NCBI RefSeq assembly: GCF_003231275.1
Contig: NZ_QKVL01000045.1
Span: 1 to 41,346 of the forward strand
Direction of reading: 5' to 3'
Length of the DNA stretch: 41,346 nt
DNA from: Pseudomonas huaxiensis
Lineage (GTDB): Bacteria; Pseudomonadota; Gammaproteobacteria; Pseudomonadales; Pseudomonadaceae
Positions 24,099-31,502 of this stretch are shown one piece after another. The notes under the pieces were generated by a model. That model did not search any database. It had not been told where the DNA came from and saw nothing but the letters and a program-made list of their open reading frames with translations. The position numbers and the translations under genes are program-made. Every line of letters starts with the position of its first letter. Position 1 is the first letter of the stretch.

Positions 24099-25455
24099 CT
24101 CCCTGGCCCTGCGCCTGAGCGCATTGTTCACGCTGGTAGCGCTGCTGGTGTTCCTGCTGATCGGCTGGGCGCTGTACAAACAGGTGGACCGCAGCCTCGA
24201 CATGCTCCCGTCGGCCGAGCTGGAGGCACGCTTCAGCGTGCTGGAATCGAGCCTGATGCGCTTCGGCAACCCGGACCACTGGAGCAAGATGGTCCGCAAG
24301 CTCGACCAGCTCAGCGAGGAAGACCGGCGCATCCGCTTCTGGGCGGTCAGCAGCGACAGCCACTACGAATACGGCAACCCCGACGCGGCAATCCGCCATG
24401 TCGCCGCGGGCAAGCCGGGGATGCGCGACCTGTACCTGGCCGACAGCCCCTTCCCGTACAAAGTGATGCTCAGCGAGTTACCGGCGCTGGAGCAGCGCCC
24501 ACCGCTGCGTTTTCTGATCGGCATCGACACCGAGACGTTCTGGCACACCCAGCACACCCTGCTGATCGCCCTGGTCAGCCTGGCGGTCGTGGGTGTCCTG
24601 CTGGCCTCGGTGCTGGGTTACTGGGTGGCGCGGATCGGCCTGCGGCCACTGCGCGAACTGTCCGCCGAAGCCCAGCAACTGGCGCCGCCACGCCTCAGCG
24701 GTCGGCTGCGAGTCTCGGCGCTGCCGCCGGAGCTGGAGCAATTCGCCCAGACCTTCAACGCCGCGCTGGAGCGGGTCGACCAGGCCTACTCGCGGCTGGA
24801 AGCCTTCAACGCCGACGTCGCCCACGAACTGCGCTCGCCGCTGACCAACCTGATCGGCCAGACCCAGGTCGCCCTGACCCGCGGACGCAGCGCCGAGCAC
24901 TACTTCGAAGTGCTGCAATCGAACCTCGAAGAACTGGAGCGGCTGCGCAGCATCATCAACGACATGCTCTTTCTCGCCAGCGCCGACCAGGGCAGCAAGG
25001 CCACCGCGCTGATCAGCACCTCGCTGGCCGAGGAAGTGGCGACCACCCTCGACTACCTCGATTACATCCTCGAAGACGCCCAGGTGCGGGTGGAGGTGAA
25101 GGGCGATGCCCAGGCACGCATCGAAAAGGCCCATCTGCGCCGGGCGTTGATCAACCTGCTGAACAACGCGGTGCAGCACACCGAGCCGGGTCAGGTGATC
25201 CGCGTGGTTATCCACAGCGAAGACGATCAGGTCCGCATCGCCGTCAGCAACCCCGGCCCGGCCATTGCCGACGAACACCTGCCACGCTTGTTCGAACGCT
25301 TCTACCGGGTCGATGCTGCACGCAGCAACAACGGCAGCGGTAACCACGGCCTGGGCCTGGCCATCGTCAAGGCCATCGCCGTCATGCACGGCGGCAGCGT
25401 CTTTGCCCGCAGCCAGGCGGGCGCCAACACCTTCGGCATTCTTCTCCCGGCCTGA
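24073..25455 (+). CDS. Sensor histidine kinase of the pump operon
   Basis: A 460-residue membrane kinase of the heavy-metal sensor class (IrlS/CopS/CusS). It has a first helix (about 14-35), a periplasmic sensor of about 125 residues, a second helix (about 163-184), HAMP, a dimerisation/phospho-acceptor domain with H251 in FNADVAHELRSPL, and an ATPase domain with the N box (LINLLNNAVQHTEPG) and G box (NHGLGLAIVKAI). I chose the ATG at 24073, which overlaps the regulator gene by 26 bases and gives MSWKTARTNSLALRL as N-terminus; the frame is open further upstream but only inside the regulator. The periplasmic part has no obvious metal-binding His/Met cluster, so the signal need not be a metal. 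Confidence 0.92.
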   Translation: MSWKTARTNSLALRLSALFTLVALLVFLLIGWALYKQVDRSLDMLPSAELEARFSVLESSLMRFGNPDHWSKMVRKLDQLSEEDRRIRFWAVSSDSHYEYGNPDAAIRHVAAGKPGMRDLYLADSPFPYKVMLSELPALEQRPPLRFLIGIDTETFWHTQHTLLIALVSLAVVGVLLASVLGYWVARIGLRPLRELSAEAQQLAPPRLSGRLRVSALPPELEQFAQTFNAALERVDQAYSRLEAFNADVAHELRSPLTNLIGQTQVALTRGRSAEHYFEVLQSNLEELERLRSIINDMLFLASADQGSKATALISTSLAEEVATTLDYLDYILEDAQVRVEVKGDAQARIEKAHLRRALINLLNNAVQHTEPGQVIRVVIHSEDDQVRIAVSNPGPAIADEHLPRLFERFYRVDAARSNNGSGNHGLGLAIVKAIAVMHGGSVFARSQAGANTFGILLPA

Positions 25456-25600
25456 GCCAACACACTCTGGGCCGCGGCCTTTCAGGACTGTTACTTTTTA
25501 CGCAACAGTCCATCTCTGAAATACGGCTTTTTCGTTCGCTTCCTAACGATTAATTTAGCCGCACCAAATAGATACTTGCTCTGCAAGAAGGTTGTTTGAA

Positions 25601-25825
25601 ATGTCCAACAGCATGGGTATTGCCAGCGTTTTCGTCCTGTCTTCCGTGTTGCTTTCCCCTCTGGCCATGGCTGAAGAATCCCAGGCCTTCGTCGCCCAGA
25701 CCGCACGCCACCAGGCGACCCTGGAGCACGCTCGCGAAGCCTTCGCCAAGCAACAGAACGATGCTGCGAAAGCCTCGGAACAGACCGCATCAAAGGTTGA
25801 TTCGAGTGCCAGCAAAGATAGCTGA
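25601..25825 (+). CDS. Small secreted protein of unknown function
   Basis: A 74-residue protein with a signal peptide (MSNSMGIASVF...SPLAMA, cleavage before EESQAF). About 50 mature residues remain. They contain no cysteine, are rich in Ala, Gln, Ser and Lys, and are probably helical. AGAAGG lies nine bases before the chosen ATG; an in-frame TTG three codons upstream is less likely. It follows the sensor kinase in the same direction after 145 bases and ends in a strong terminator, so it is probably a short separate transcript. I recognise no family. Confidence 0.6.
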   Translation: MSNSMGIASVFVLSSVLLSPLAMAEESQAFVAQTARHQATLEHAREAFAKQQNDAAKASEQTASKVDSSASKDS

Positions 25826-25899
25826 GTCGCTGCTCGACGCTCCTGTTTCTCCCTCGACTTTCGCGCAGGCAGCGCATCTGCCCGCGCGCCTGTCGTTTA

Positions 25900-25927
25900 A
25901 AGCCGCTGCTTGTCAGCGGCTTTTTTT
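25900..25927 (+). terminator. Rho-independent terminator
   Basis: Stem AAGCCGCTG (25900-25908) pairs with CAGCGGCTT (25914-25922) around a five-base loop and is followed by a run of Ts to 25927. It closes the small secreted protein gene and separates it from the porin. Confidence 0.88.
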
Positions 25928-25963
25928 CGCCTGGTGAAAAGTACCGGAATACGGCCCGTTTCC

Positions 25964-25995
25964 AACAAGAAAAATACCGCTTCGCAGAATAAAAA
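25964..25995 (+). promoter_or_regulatory. Two A-rich Crc/Hfq-type motifs in the porin leader
   Basis: AACAAGAA (25964-25971) and AATAAAAA (25988-25995) both fit AANAANAA, the pattern bound by Hfq-Crc in Pseudomonas catabolite repression. They lie 66 and 42 bases upstream of the porin start, in the likely 5' leader. OprD-type porins for nutrients are plausible Crc targets. The motif is short and A-rich by nature, so chance matches occur. Confidence 0.3.
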
Positions 25996-26029
25996 CTGCC
26001 GCCATCAGCACCTCAAGGAGTTCATCAAG

Positions 26030-27367
26030 GTGACCATTACCACGCGTTTGACCCCACTATTCGTTGCGTTGGCTGCAACGATGCCGTTCCACGCCCAGGC
26101 TGACGACGACAAGCCCGAAGGCTTCGTCGAAGGCGCCAGCCTCGATGTCCTGGCCCGCAACTACTACATGAGCCGCAACCAACTGCTGCCGGGTGTGCGC
26201 GACAACCGCGAATGGGGCCAGGGTTTCATCGGCAAGTTCGAATCCGGCTTCACTCAAGGTACCGTCGGCTTTGGCCTCGACGCCTACGCCATGCTCGGCC
26301 TGAAACTCGACGGCGGTGGCGGCACCGCCGGGTCGAGCATCCTGCCGATCAACAGCCCGAGCAAAGACGGCTACGACTACGGCAAGGCGCCGGACGAGTT
26401 CTCCAGCGCCGGCGCCTCGGTGAAAGTCCGCGCCTTCGACACCGTGCTGCGGGCCGGCGACCTGTTCCTTACCAACCCGGTGATCGCCGGCGGTGAGACC
26501 CGCATGCTGCCGCAGACCTTCCGCGGCGTGAGCCTGACCAACACCAGCATCGACAACCTGATGCTCGAAGGCGGCCAGGCCAGCTTCACCAAGCCGTACA
26601 ACCAGAGCGGTCACCGCCGCATCGACACCTTCTACGGCTCGCTGCCGGACCACCGCGAAAGCCGCCACCTGAACTGGGCCGGCGGAGTCTGGACCCCGGT
26701 CGACGGCCTGAGCACCAGCGTCTACGCCGCCGAACTGAAGGACATCTGGAACCAGTACTACGTCAACCTCGACTACACCTGGCAGCTCAATGAGCTGGTC
26801 AGCCTCAATCCGGGTGTGAACTACTACCACACCCAGGACACCGGCAATGCCCTGCTGGGTGATATCGACAACAACACCTACAGCCTGCATTTCACGGTGA
26901 ACGTCGGCTATCACGCGGTAACCGCGGTGTACCAGCGGGTCAACGGCAACACGCCGTTCGACTACATCAACCAGGGCGACAGCGTCTATCTGGACAACTC
27001 GCAGATCTACTCGGACTTCAACGGCCCCAACGAGCGCTCGTGGAAGCTCAAGTACGCCTACGACTTCGCCGGCGTCGGCATTCCCGGCCTGACCACCGCC
27101 GTGTCCTACTCCAAGGGCGAGCTGGACCTGAGCAAGGCCGATGCCGACAGCAGCGGTTATGGCCACTGGTACAGCGAAGACGGCAAGAACGCCCAGCACT
27201 GGGAACGCGATTTCGACCTGGCCTATGCCTTCCAGGAAGGTCAGCTCAAAGACCTCAGCGTGCGCCTGCGCTGGGCCAGCCATCGCGGCAGCCAGGGTTA
27301 CTCGCATGTGGATAACGACATCGACGAGTACCGGGTGATCGTTGACTATCCGGTGAATATCTTCTGA
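26030..27367 (+). CDS. OprD-family outer-membrane porin
   Basis: A 445-residue substrate-selective porin. A signal peptide ends in FHAQA before DDDKPEGF. Family blocks are ASLDVLARNYYMSRN near the N-terminus, GGETRMLPQTFRGVSLTNTS, NWAGGVWTPVDGLSTSVYAAELKDIWNQYYVNLDY, and the C-terminal aromatic residue (VDYPVNIF) required for barrel assembly. The start is a GTG at 26030 with AAGGAG nine bases upstream; the frame is open further upstream but lacks a signal peptide there. OprD members take up basic amino acids (OccD) or aromatic and carboxylic acids (OccK); which group this belongs to is not decided here. It is a single gene between a terminator and a REP pair. Confidence 0.93.
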   Translation: MTITTRLTPLFVALAATMPFHAQADDDKPEGFVEGASLDVLARNYYMSRNQLLPGVRDNREWGQGFIGKFESGFTQGTVGFGLDAYAMLGLKLDGGGGTAGSSILPINSPSKDGYDYGKAPDEFSSAGASVKVRAFDTVLRAGDLFLTNPVIAGGETRMLPQTFRGVSLTNTSIDNLMLEGGQASFTKPYNQSGHRRIDTFYGSLPDHRESRHLNWAGGVWTPVDGLSTSVYAAELKDIWNQYYVNLDYTWQLNELVSLNPGVNYYHTQDTGNALLGDIDNNTYSLHFTVNVGYHAVTAVYQRVNGNTPFDYINQGDSVYLDNSQIYSDFNGPNERSWKLKYAYDFAGVGIPGLTTAVSYSKGELDLSKADADSSGYGHWYSEDGKNAQHWERDFDLAYAFQEGQLKDLSVRLRWASHRGSQGYSHVDNDIDEYRVIVDYPVNIF

Positions 27368-27398
27368 TCTGATGGCTGACGTTAGGCCTATGTAGCGG

Positions 27399-27450
27399 CC
27401 ATCGCGAGCAAGCTCGCTCCTTGGGGTAGGAGCGAGCTTGCTCGCGATGG
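27399..27450. repeat. REP pair (inverted), AGCGAGCTTGCTCGCGA type
   Basis: Two perfect 23-bp inverted arms (27399-27421 and 27428-27450) are separated by only six bases, each with an internal GCGAGCTTGCTCGC palindrome. This makes a long hairpin right after the porin stop codon and could protect its mRNA end. It is of a different sequence class from the REP at 16100. The rest of the 304-bp gap 27368-27671 shows no other feature apart from the diguanylate cyclase leader. Confidence 0.9.
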
Positions 27451-27671
27451 GCCCAACGACCCAACCACGACCGCACATCTGCCTTGCACACTAAATTCTT
27501 GTCCTACAATCCGCCCCCACCTAGAATACCCGCCGCCGCGCAGCCCCCCTGTGCGCGGTTGTGATCGATTTCCATCGCCAAAACCCGACCGCGGAACAGT
27601 CCACACTGCTTCCGACGCCCGGTTTTACCCGTTTCCCGGCCCAACCTGACGGTCAGAACACCTTCGCGACC

Positions 27672-29192
27672 ATGAACGCGCACACCACGCCCCCGCGTCC
27701 CGGCCTCTACCGGACGCATCCGGAGTTGATCCTGAACCTGGGCAGTTGTCTGGCCGTGCTGGCGATCATCGCCATCGTGACCTTCCTGTTGCTGCGCGAA
27801 CGCATGAACGTCGAACAGACCGCCACCCGCTCGGCGCGCAATATCGTCAAGTTGATAGAGACCGACATCATTCGCAATGTCGAACTCTACGACCTGTCCC
27901 TGCAAAGCCTGATCTGGGCCGTGCAGCACCCGGAACTGCTCGGCATCCCGCCGCACATGCGCCAGCAGGTGCTGTTCAACCAGGCTTTCAGCAGCCCGGT
28001 GCGCGGCGACATTCTCTGGCTCGACCGCGACGGCAATGTGGTCGCCGACTCCGCCAGCAGCACCCCGCGCAGCGCCAACTTCGCCGACACGCCGATCTTC
28101 CAGGAACACAAGCGCAACCCCGATCTGGGCATGGTCATCAGCCCGCCGTTCAAGGCACGCCTTGGGGATCTGGACTGGTGCATCAGTTTCAGCCGGCGCA
28201 TCGAGGATGCCGACGGCGATTTCGCCGGAGTCGCCGGCGGCGCCCTGCGCCTGTCGCACTTCAATGATGTGTTCCAGCGCCTGGATGTAGGCCACGACAG
28301 CAGCATCAACCTGATGAACACCGACGGCCAGTTGCTGGCACGTCACGCCACCGGGCCGAGCGCCAGCACCGTCGACCGGACCGGCAGCAATTTTTCCTCG
28401 CGGATTAACTTCCAGCGCTTGCTGGCCGAGGGCAGCGGCAGCTTCAGCGCGCCGTCAGGGCATGACGGCAGGCCGCGTCTGTACACCTTCGCCCGGGTCA
28501 CCGATCTGCCCTTGGTGCTGGTCGTTACGCAATCGGAGGATGAGGTCTACAGCGCCTGGAAACGCACCGCGATTCTGGTCAGCGCCGCCACCGGCGTGCT
28601 GTGCATCGGCATTCTCTGGCTGAGCCTGATGCTCGGTCGCGAACTGCGCCGGCGGCACAGCGCCGAACGCAGCCTGGCGGAACTGGCCGCCACCGACAGC
28701 CTGACCGGCCTGCCCAACCGCCGCCAGCTCGACCAGGTGCTACGCCGCGAATGGGCGCGAGCGCAGCGCACTCAACGGCCGATCGCGGTGCTGATGATCG
28801 ACGTCGATCACTTCCGTGGTTTCAACGAACGCCACGGCCATCACGGCGGTGACGAAGCCTTGCAGCAGGTCGCCAACGCCATTGGCTGCAGCCTGCTGCG
28901 CCCCACCGACCTGGCGGCGCGCTACGGCGGCGAAGAATTTGTCGCGGTGCTGCCGGACACCGACCTGCACGGTGCGATGGTGCTCGCCGAGCGCATCCGC
29001 CTCAGCGTCCAGGCGCTGCCGCCTTACGGCGGTGACGAGAAGCCAGTCAGTGCCAGTGTCGGCGTTGGCATCCACACACCCGGCAGCGCACTGAGCCTTG
29101 GCGAACTGATGGCCGGTGCCGACGAGGCCCTGTATCGGGCCAAACGCAACGGCCGTAACCGCGTCGAAGGACCGAAACCGGCCAGCCCCTGA
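27672..29192 (+). CDS. Membrane diguanylate cyclase (Cache-GGDEF)
   Basis: A 506-residue enzyme that should make cyclic di-GMP from two GTP. There are two membrane helices (about 20-41 and 300-321), and the roughly 255 residues between them form a periplasmic Cache-type sensor (SARNIVKLIETDIIRNVE; ILWLDRDGNVVADS; SPPFKARLGDLDW). The catalytic domain has DSLTGLPNRR, MIDVDHFRGFNERHGH and the active-site GGEEF at 419-423. An RxxD inhibitory site (RPTD, 410-413) lies five residues before it, so product inhibition is expected. I chose the ATG at 27672; an in-frame GTG at 27561 would add 37 residues with no family resemblance. The residues needed for activity are all present. The ligand is unknown. 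Confidence 0.9.
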   Translation: MNAHTTPPRPGLYRTHPELILNLGSCLAVLAIIAIVTFLLLRERMNVEQTATRSARNIVKLIETDIIRNVELYDLSLQSLIWAVQHPELLGIPPHMRQQVLFNQAFSSPVRGDILWLDRDGNVVADSASSTPRSANFADTPIFQEHKRNPDLGMVISPPFKARLGDLDWCISFSRRIEDADGDFAGVAGGALRLSHFNDVFQRLDVGHDSSINLMNTDGQLLARHATGPSASTVDRTGSNFSSRINFQRLLAEGSGSFSAPSGHDGRPRLYTFARVTDLPLVLVVTQSEDEVYSAWKRTAILVSAATGVLCIGILWLSLMLGRELRRRHSAERSLAELAATDSLTGLPNRRQLDQVLRREWARAQRTQRPIAVLMIDVDHFRGFNERHGHHGGDEALQQVANAIGCSLLRPTDLAARYGGEEFVAVLPDTDLHGAMVLAERIRLSVQALPPYGGDEKPVSASVGVGIHTPGSALSLGELMAGADEALYRAKRNGRNRVEGPKPASP

Positions 29193-29199
29193 AATACAA

Positions 29200-29230
29200 A
29201 TGCCCCGCCGGCCAATGGCCGACGGGGCAT
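29200..29230. terminator. Bidirectional terminator between convergent genes
   Basis: A 14-bp stem with one mismatch (29200-29213 with 29217-29230) around an AAT loop. It has a T-rich stretch on the minus-strand exit (TTTGTATTTC) and serves best for the minus-strand gene that ends at 29254, but also lies eight bases past the diguanylate cyclase stop. Confidence 0.8.
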
Positions 29231-29253
29231 GAAGAGCGCGCGGGGGTCGCGAC

Positions 29254-29724
29254 TCAGGACTGGGCGCGAGCGCTGTTGCGCAGCACTTTTACCTGGTCGT
29301 GGTTGCGCTGTACGCCGTGGTACTGGCGCTCTACCAGCGAGTAGGCAGCCGACGCCGGGGCGACCTTGGCGAGTTTTTCCAACGCTTCCTTGTAGGCTTT
29401 GAGCGCATGGTCTTCGCCGCGTTCGGCTTCGTTCAGCACCGCTTCCTCGTCCTTGCCGGTGACCATGGATTTCAGGTTCACCCAGCCACGGTGCATATCG
29501 CCGGTGAGGCTGGTGGAGGTTTCCGGGTCACCGCCCAGGCTGCGCACATGCTGCTGCAATTCTGCGGCGGCGTTGCCGCAGTCGGAAGAACGTTGCAGGA
29601 AGTAGGTTTTCAGGTCTGCGCGCTTGACGTCCTCGGCGCAGGTTTTGAAGCCTTTCTCGCCATCCTTGCTGAACTCGATCAGGTCGTTGAGGACAGAAAT
29701 GACTTCTTTGTTGGTATCGGTCAT
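29254..29724 (-). CDS. PA2169-family four-helix-bundle protein (DUF2383)
   Basis: A 156-residue soluble protein of the PA2169 family, predicted to fold as a ferritin-like four-helix bundle. The N-terminal DUF2383 part (NKEVISVLNDLIEFSKDGEKGFK) is typical; the protein is rich in Glu, Lys and Ala, and acidic and His residues (GEDHALKAY, ERQYHG) recall metal-binding bundles, though no full diiron motif is evident. Function is unknown; in other pseudomonads relatives are linked with stress or stationary phase. AAGGAG stands seven bases before the ATG. It is a single gene, with a sigma54-like promoter just upstream and its own terminator. Confidence 0.88.
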   Translation of the reverse strand: MTDTNKEVISVLNDLIEFSKDGEKGFKTCAEDVKRADLKTYFLQRSSDCGNAAAELQQHVRSLGGDPETSTSLTGDMHRGWVNLKSMVTGKDEEAVLNEAERGEDHALKAYKEALEKLAKVAPASAAYSLVERQYHGVQRNHDQVKVLRNSARAQS

Positions 29725-29766
29725 GACACGGCTCCTTTTGCATGAGGGATGTTCCCAATGGATAAC

Positions 29767-29781
29767 GCAGCCTTCGTGCCA
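29767..29781 (-). promoter_or_regulatory. Sigma54 (-24/-12) promoter upstream of the PA2169-like gene
   Basis: On the minus strand the sequence is TGGCACG-AAGG-CTGC, matching the sigma54 consensus TGGCACG-N4-TTGC at 10 of 11 defined positions with exact GG-to-GC spacing. The -12 GC lies 43 bases upstream of the ATG, giving a short leader of about 30 bases. No partner enhancer site was recognised in the 204-bp gap. Confidence 0.6.
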
Positions 29782-29928
29782 GACCCGACCACCTGTAATT
29801 CTCTAGATATATCAATAACTTACAAAAATCATTGAAAACTGTACCCGCGCTTTCTGCATGAACTGTCCTTTGGCCTTCATGCAGATTGCCTGTATCGTCC
29901 GGCCATTCATCAGTCTTTGCCGTGTGCC

Positions 29929-30159
29929 ATGAATCCCGAAACCCTCGAACTGCTGGTCACCCGCGAAATGCCTTACGGCAAATACAAGGGCCGGCTGATC
30001 GCCGACCTGCCCGGTCCCTACCTGAACTGGTTTGCCCGCCAGGGTTTTCCCCACGGCGAGCTGGGCGGCCTGCTGGCGCTGATGCACGAGGTGGATCACA
30101 ACGGCCTTGCCGACCTGCTGGAACCCCTGCGTAAAAAACACCCCCGCCCCCGTCCCTGA
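29929..30159 (+). CDS. DUF3820 family protein
   Basis: A 76-residue protein of the DUF3820 family (the Pfam entry calls it a putative quorum-sensing-regulated virulence factor). Key blocks are MPYGKYKGRLIADLPGPYLNWFARQGFP and the acidic/His segment LMHEVDHNGL. The start is the ATG giving MNPETLELL; no strong ribosome-binding site is visible. There is no signal peptide. Sixteen bases separate it from the next gene, so the two should be one transcript. The biochemical role is unknown. Confidence 0.85.
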   Translation: MNPETLELLVTREMPYGKYKGRLIADLPGPYLNWFARQGFPHGELGGLLALMHEVDHNGLADLLEPLRKKHPRPRP

Positions 30160-30175
30160 AAAAGCGAGCACGTGC

Positions 30176-31372
30176 ATGGACCACCCGCCTTCATCTGAGC
30201 CCTCCCTTCTGGCCCGTGATGAGGGCTACTGGCAACGCATCGCCGCGAAATACGACGTCGAGCCCGGCCCGGTAAACCTGGAATACGGTTACTTCGGGCG
30301 CATGACGCGCACCGTCGCGCAGACCTATCAACAGCACATCGACGCCATCAACCGCTGCAATTCGCTGCCAGTACGCCAGCACTTCGAGCAGGTCGGCAGT
30401 GTGCAGATTCGCGATGCCGTTGCCGAACTGCTGGGCGTACCGGACTACACCGTCGCCATCGCCCAGAGCGCTTCCGCCGCACTGCAATCGCTGATCCGCA
30501 ACTACAACCGCCTGCAGCCCGGCGACCAGTTGCTGGTCAGCGATCTGGAATACGACAGCGTGCAGAACGCCATGCGCTGGCTGGCCCGCCAGCGCGGCCT
30601 GGAACTGATCGAGATCCATCACCCGCACCCGGCCACCTTCGACAACCTGGTGCAGAGCTACCGCGACGCCTTCGAACGGCACCCGCGCATCCGCCTGATG
30701 CCACTGACCTACGTCACCCACCGCACCGGGCTGGTGATGCCGGTCCAGGCGATTGCCGCCTGCGCCCGCGAGTCCGGCGTGGACGTGATCCTCGATGGCG
30801 CCCACGCGCTGGGTCAGATCGACTTCAACCTGGAACACCTGGGTATCGAACTGGCGGGCTTCAATTTGCAGAAATGGATCGGCGCGCCGCTGAGCCTTGG
30901 CGTGGTCTACATCGCCCCCGACAAGATCGACGCCATCGACCCGGACATGGGCGAGCTGCGTTATCCACAGGCCGACATCCGCTCGCGGGCACCGTATGGC
31001 ACGCCGAACGTTCCCGCCTGGCTGACGTTGCCGACGGTGTTCGATGAGCATGAGGCAGTTGGCGGTACGGCGGTGAAAGGCGCGCGGCTGAATTACCTGC
31101 GCAATCTATGGGTGGCGCCGGCGCGGGAGATTCCCGGGATCGAAGTGATGACCCCGGATGACCCGCGGCTGTATTGCGGCATCACCTCGTTCCGCTTCAC
31201 CCGGCACCACGACCAGATCGCCATGGCCGAGCGCTTGTTGCGCGAGTTCGACCTGTTCACCGTGGCACGCGAGGGCTCGGCGTGCGGGCCGTGTATTCGG
31301 GTGACGCCGGGGTTCAGCACGACGCCGACGGAAGTTGGGTTGCTGGTGAAAGCGCTGGAGCGACTGGCCTGA
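30176..31372 (+). CDS. Class-V-fold PLP-dependent enzyme
   Basis: A 398-residue PLP enzyme of the aminotransferase class V family, close in style to isopenicillin N epimerase-like and cysteine desulfurase-like proteins. The cofactor sites are visible: the phosphate-contact SASAAL (98-103), D207 and H210 in ILDGAHALGQ, and the Schiff-base lysine K233 in FNLQKWIGAP. A cysteine pair near the C-terminus (SACGPC) is notable, but the usual desulfurase catalytic-loop Cys cannot be identified with confidence. I chose the ATG at 30176 (MDHPPSSEP); the frame is open upstream inside the DUF3820 gene. The substrate is not known. It is convergent with fruA across a REP pair. Confidence 0.85.
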   Translation: MDHPPSSEPSLLARDEGYWQRIAAKYDVEPGPVNLEYGYFGRMTRTVAQTYQQHIDAINRCNSLPVRQHFEQVGSVQIRDAVAELLGVPDYTVAIAQSASAALQSLIRNYNRLQPGDQLLVSDLEYDSVQNAMRWLARQRGLELIEIHHPHPATFDNLVQSYRDAFERHPRIRLMPLTYVTHRTGLVMPVQAIAACARESGVDVILDGAHALGQIDFNLEHLGIELAGFNLQKWIGAPLSLGVVYIAPDKIDAIDPDMGELRYPQADIRSRAPYGTPNVPAWLTLPTVFDEHEAVGGTAVKGARLNYLRNLWVAPAREIPGIEVMTPDDPRLYCGITSFRFTRHHDQIAMAERLLREFDLFTVAREGSACGPCIRVTPGFSTTPTEVGLLVKALERLA

Positions 31373-31382
31373 ACCCCATTTC

Positions 31383-31495
31383 CCCTGTGGGAGCGAGCTT
31401 GCTCGCGAAGGGCTGCAAAGCAGCCCCAAAACTCCGGTAGCAGACCCTATGGGGCCGCGACGCGCCCCTTCGCGAGCAAGCTCGCTCCCACAGGG
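31383..31495. repeat. REP pair (inverted), AGCGAGCTTGCTCGCGA type
   Basis: Two perfect 30-bp inverted arms (31383-31412 and 31466-31495) are separated by 53 bp. It is the same class as the pair at 27399, with the extended CTGTGGG end. It lies between the stops of the convergent class-V enzyme and fruA, where it can serve both mRNAs as a 3' structure; no separate terminator is seen here. Confidence 0.9.
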
Positions 31496-31502
31496 AAATG
31501 AG

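Noticed and set aside
21393..24332. A 979-codon open frame on the minus strand across the RND permease and regulator genes
   Set aside because: High GC at third positions of the real genes removes stops from the opposite strand. The product is rich in Gln, His, Arg and Asp without domains, while the plus-strand genes are certain.
16100..31495. Palindromic repeats considered as CRISPR or insertion-sequence ends
   Set aside because: They occur as single inverted pairs without regular spacers, transposase or target duplications; they fit REP elements.
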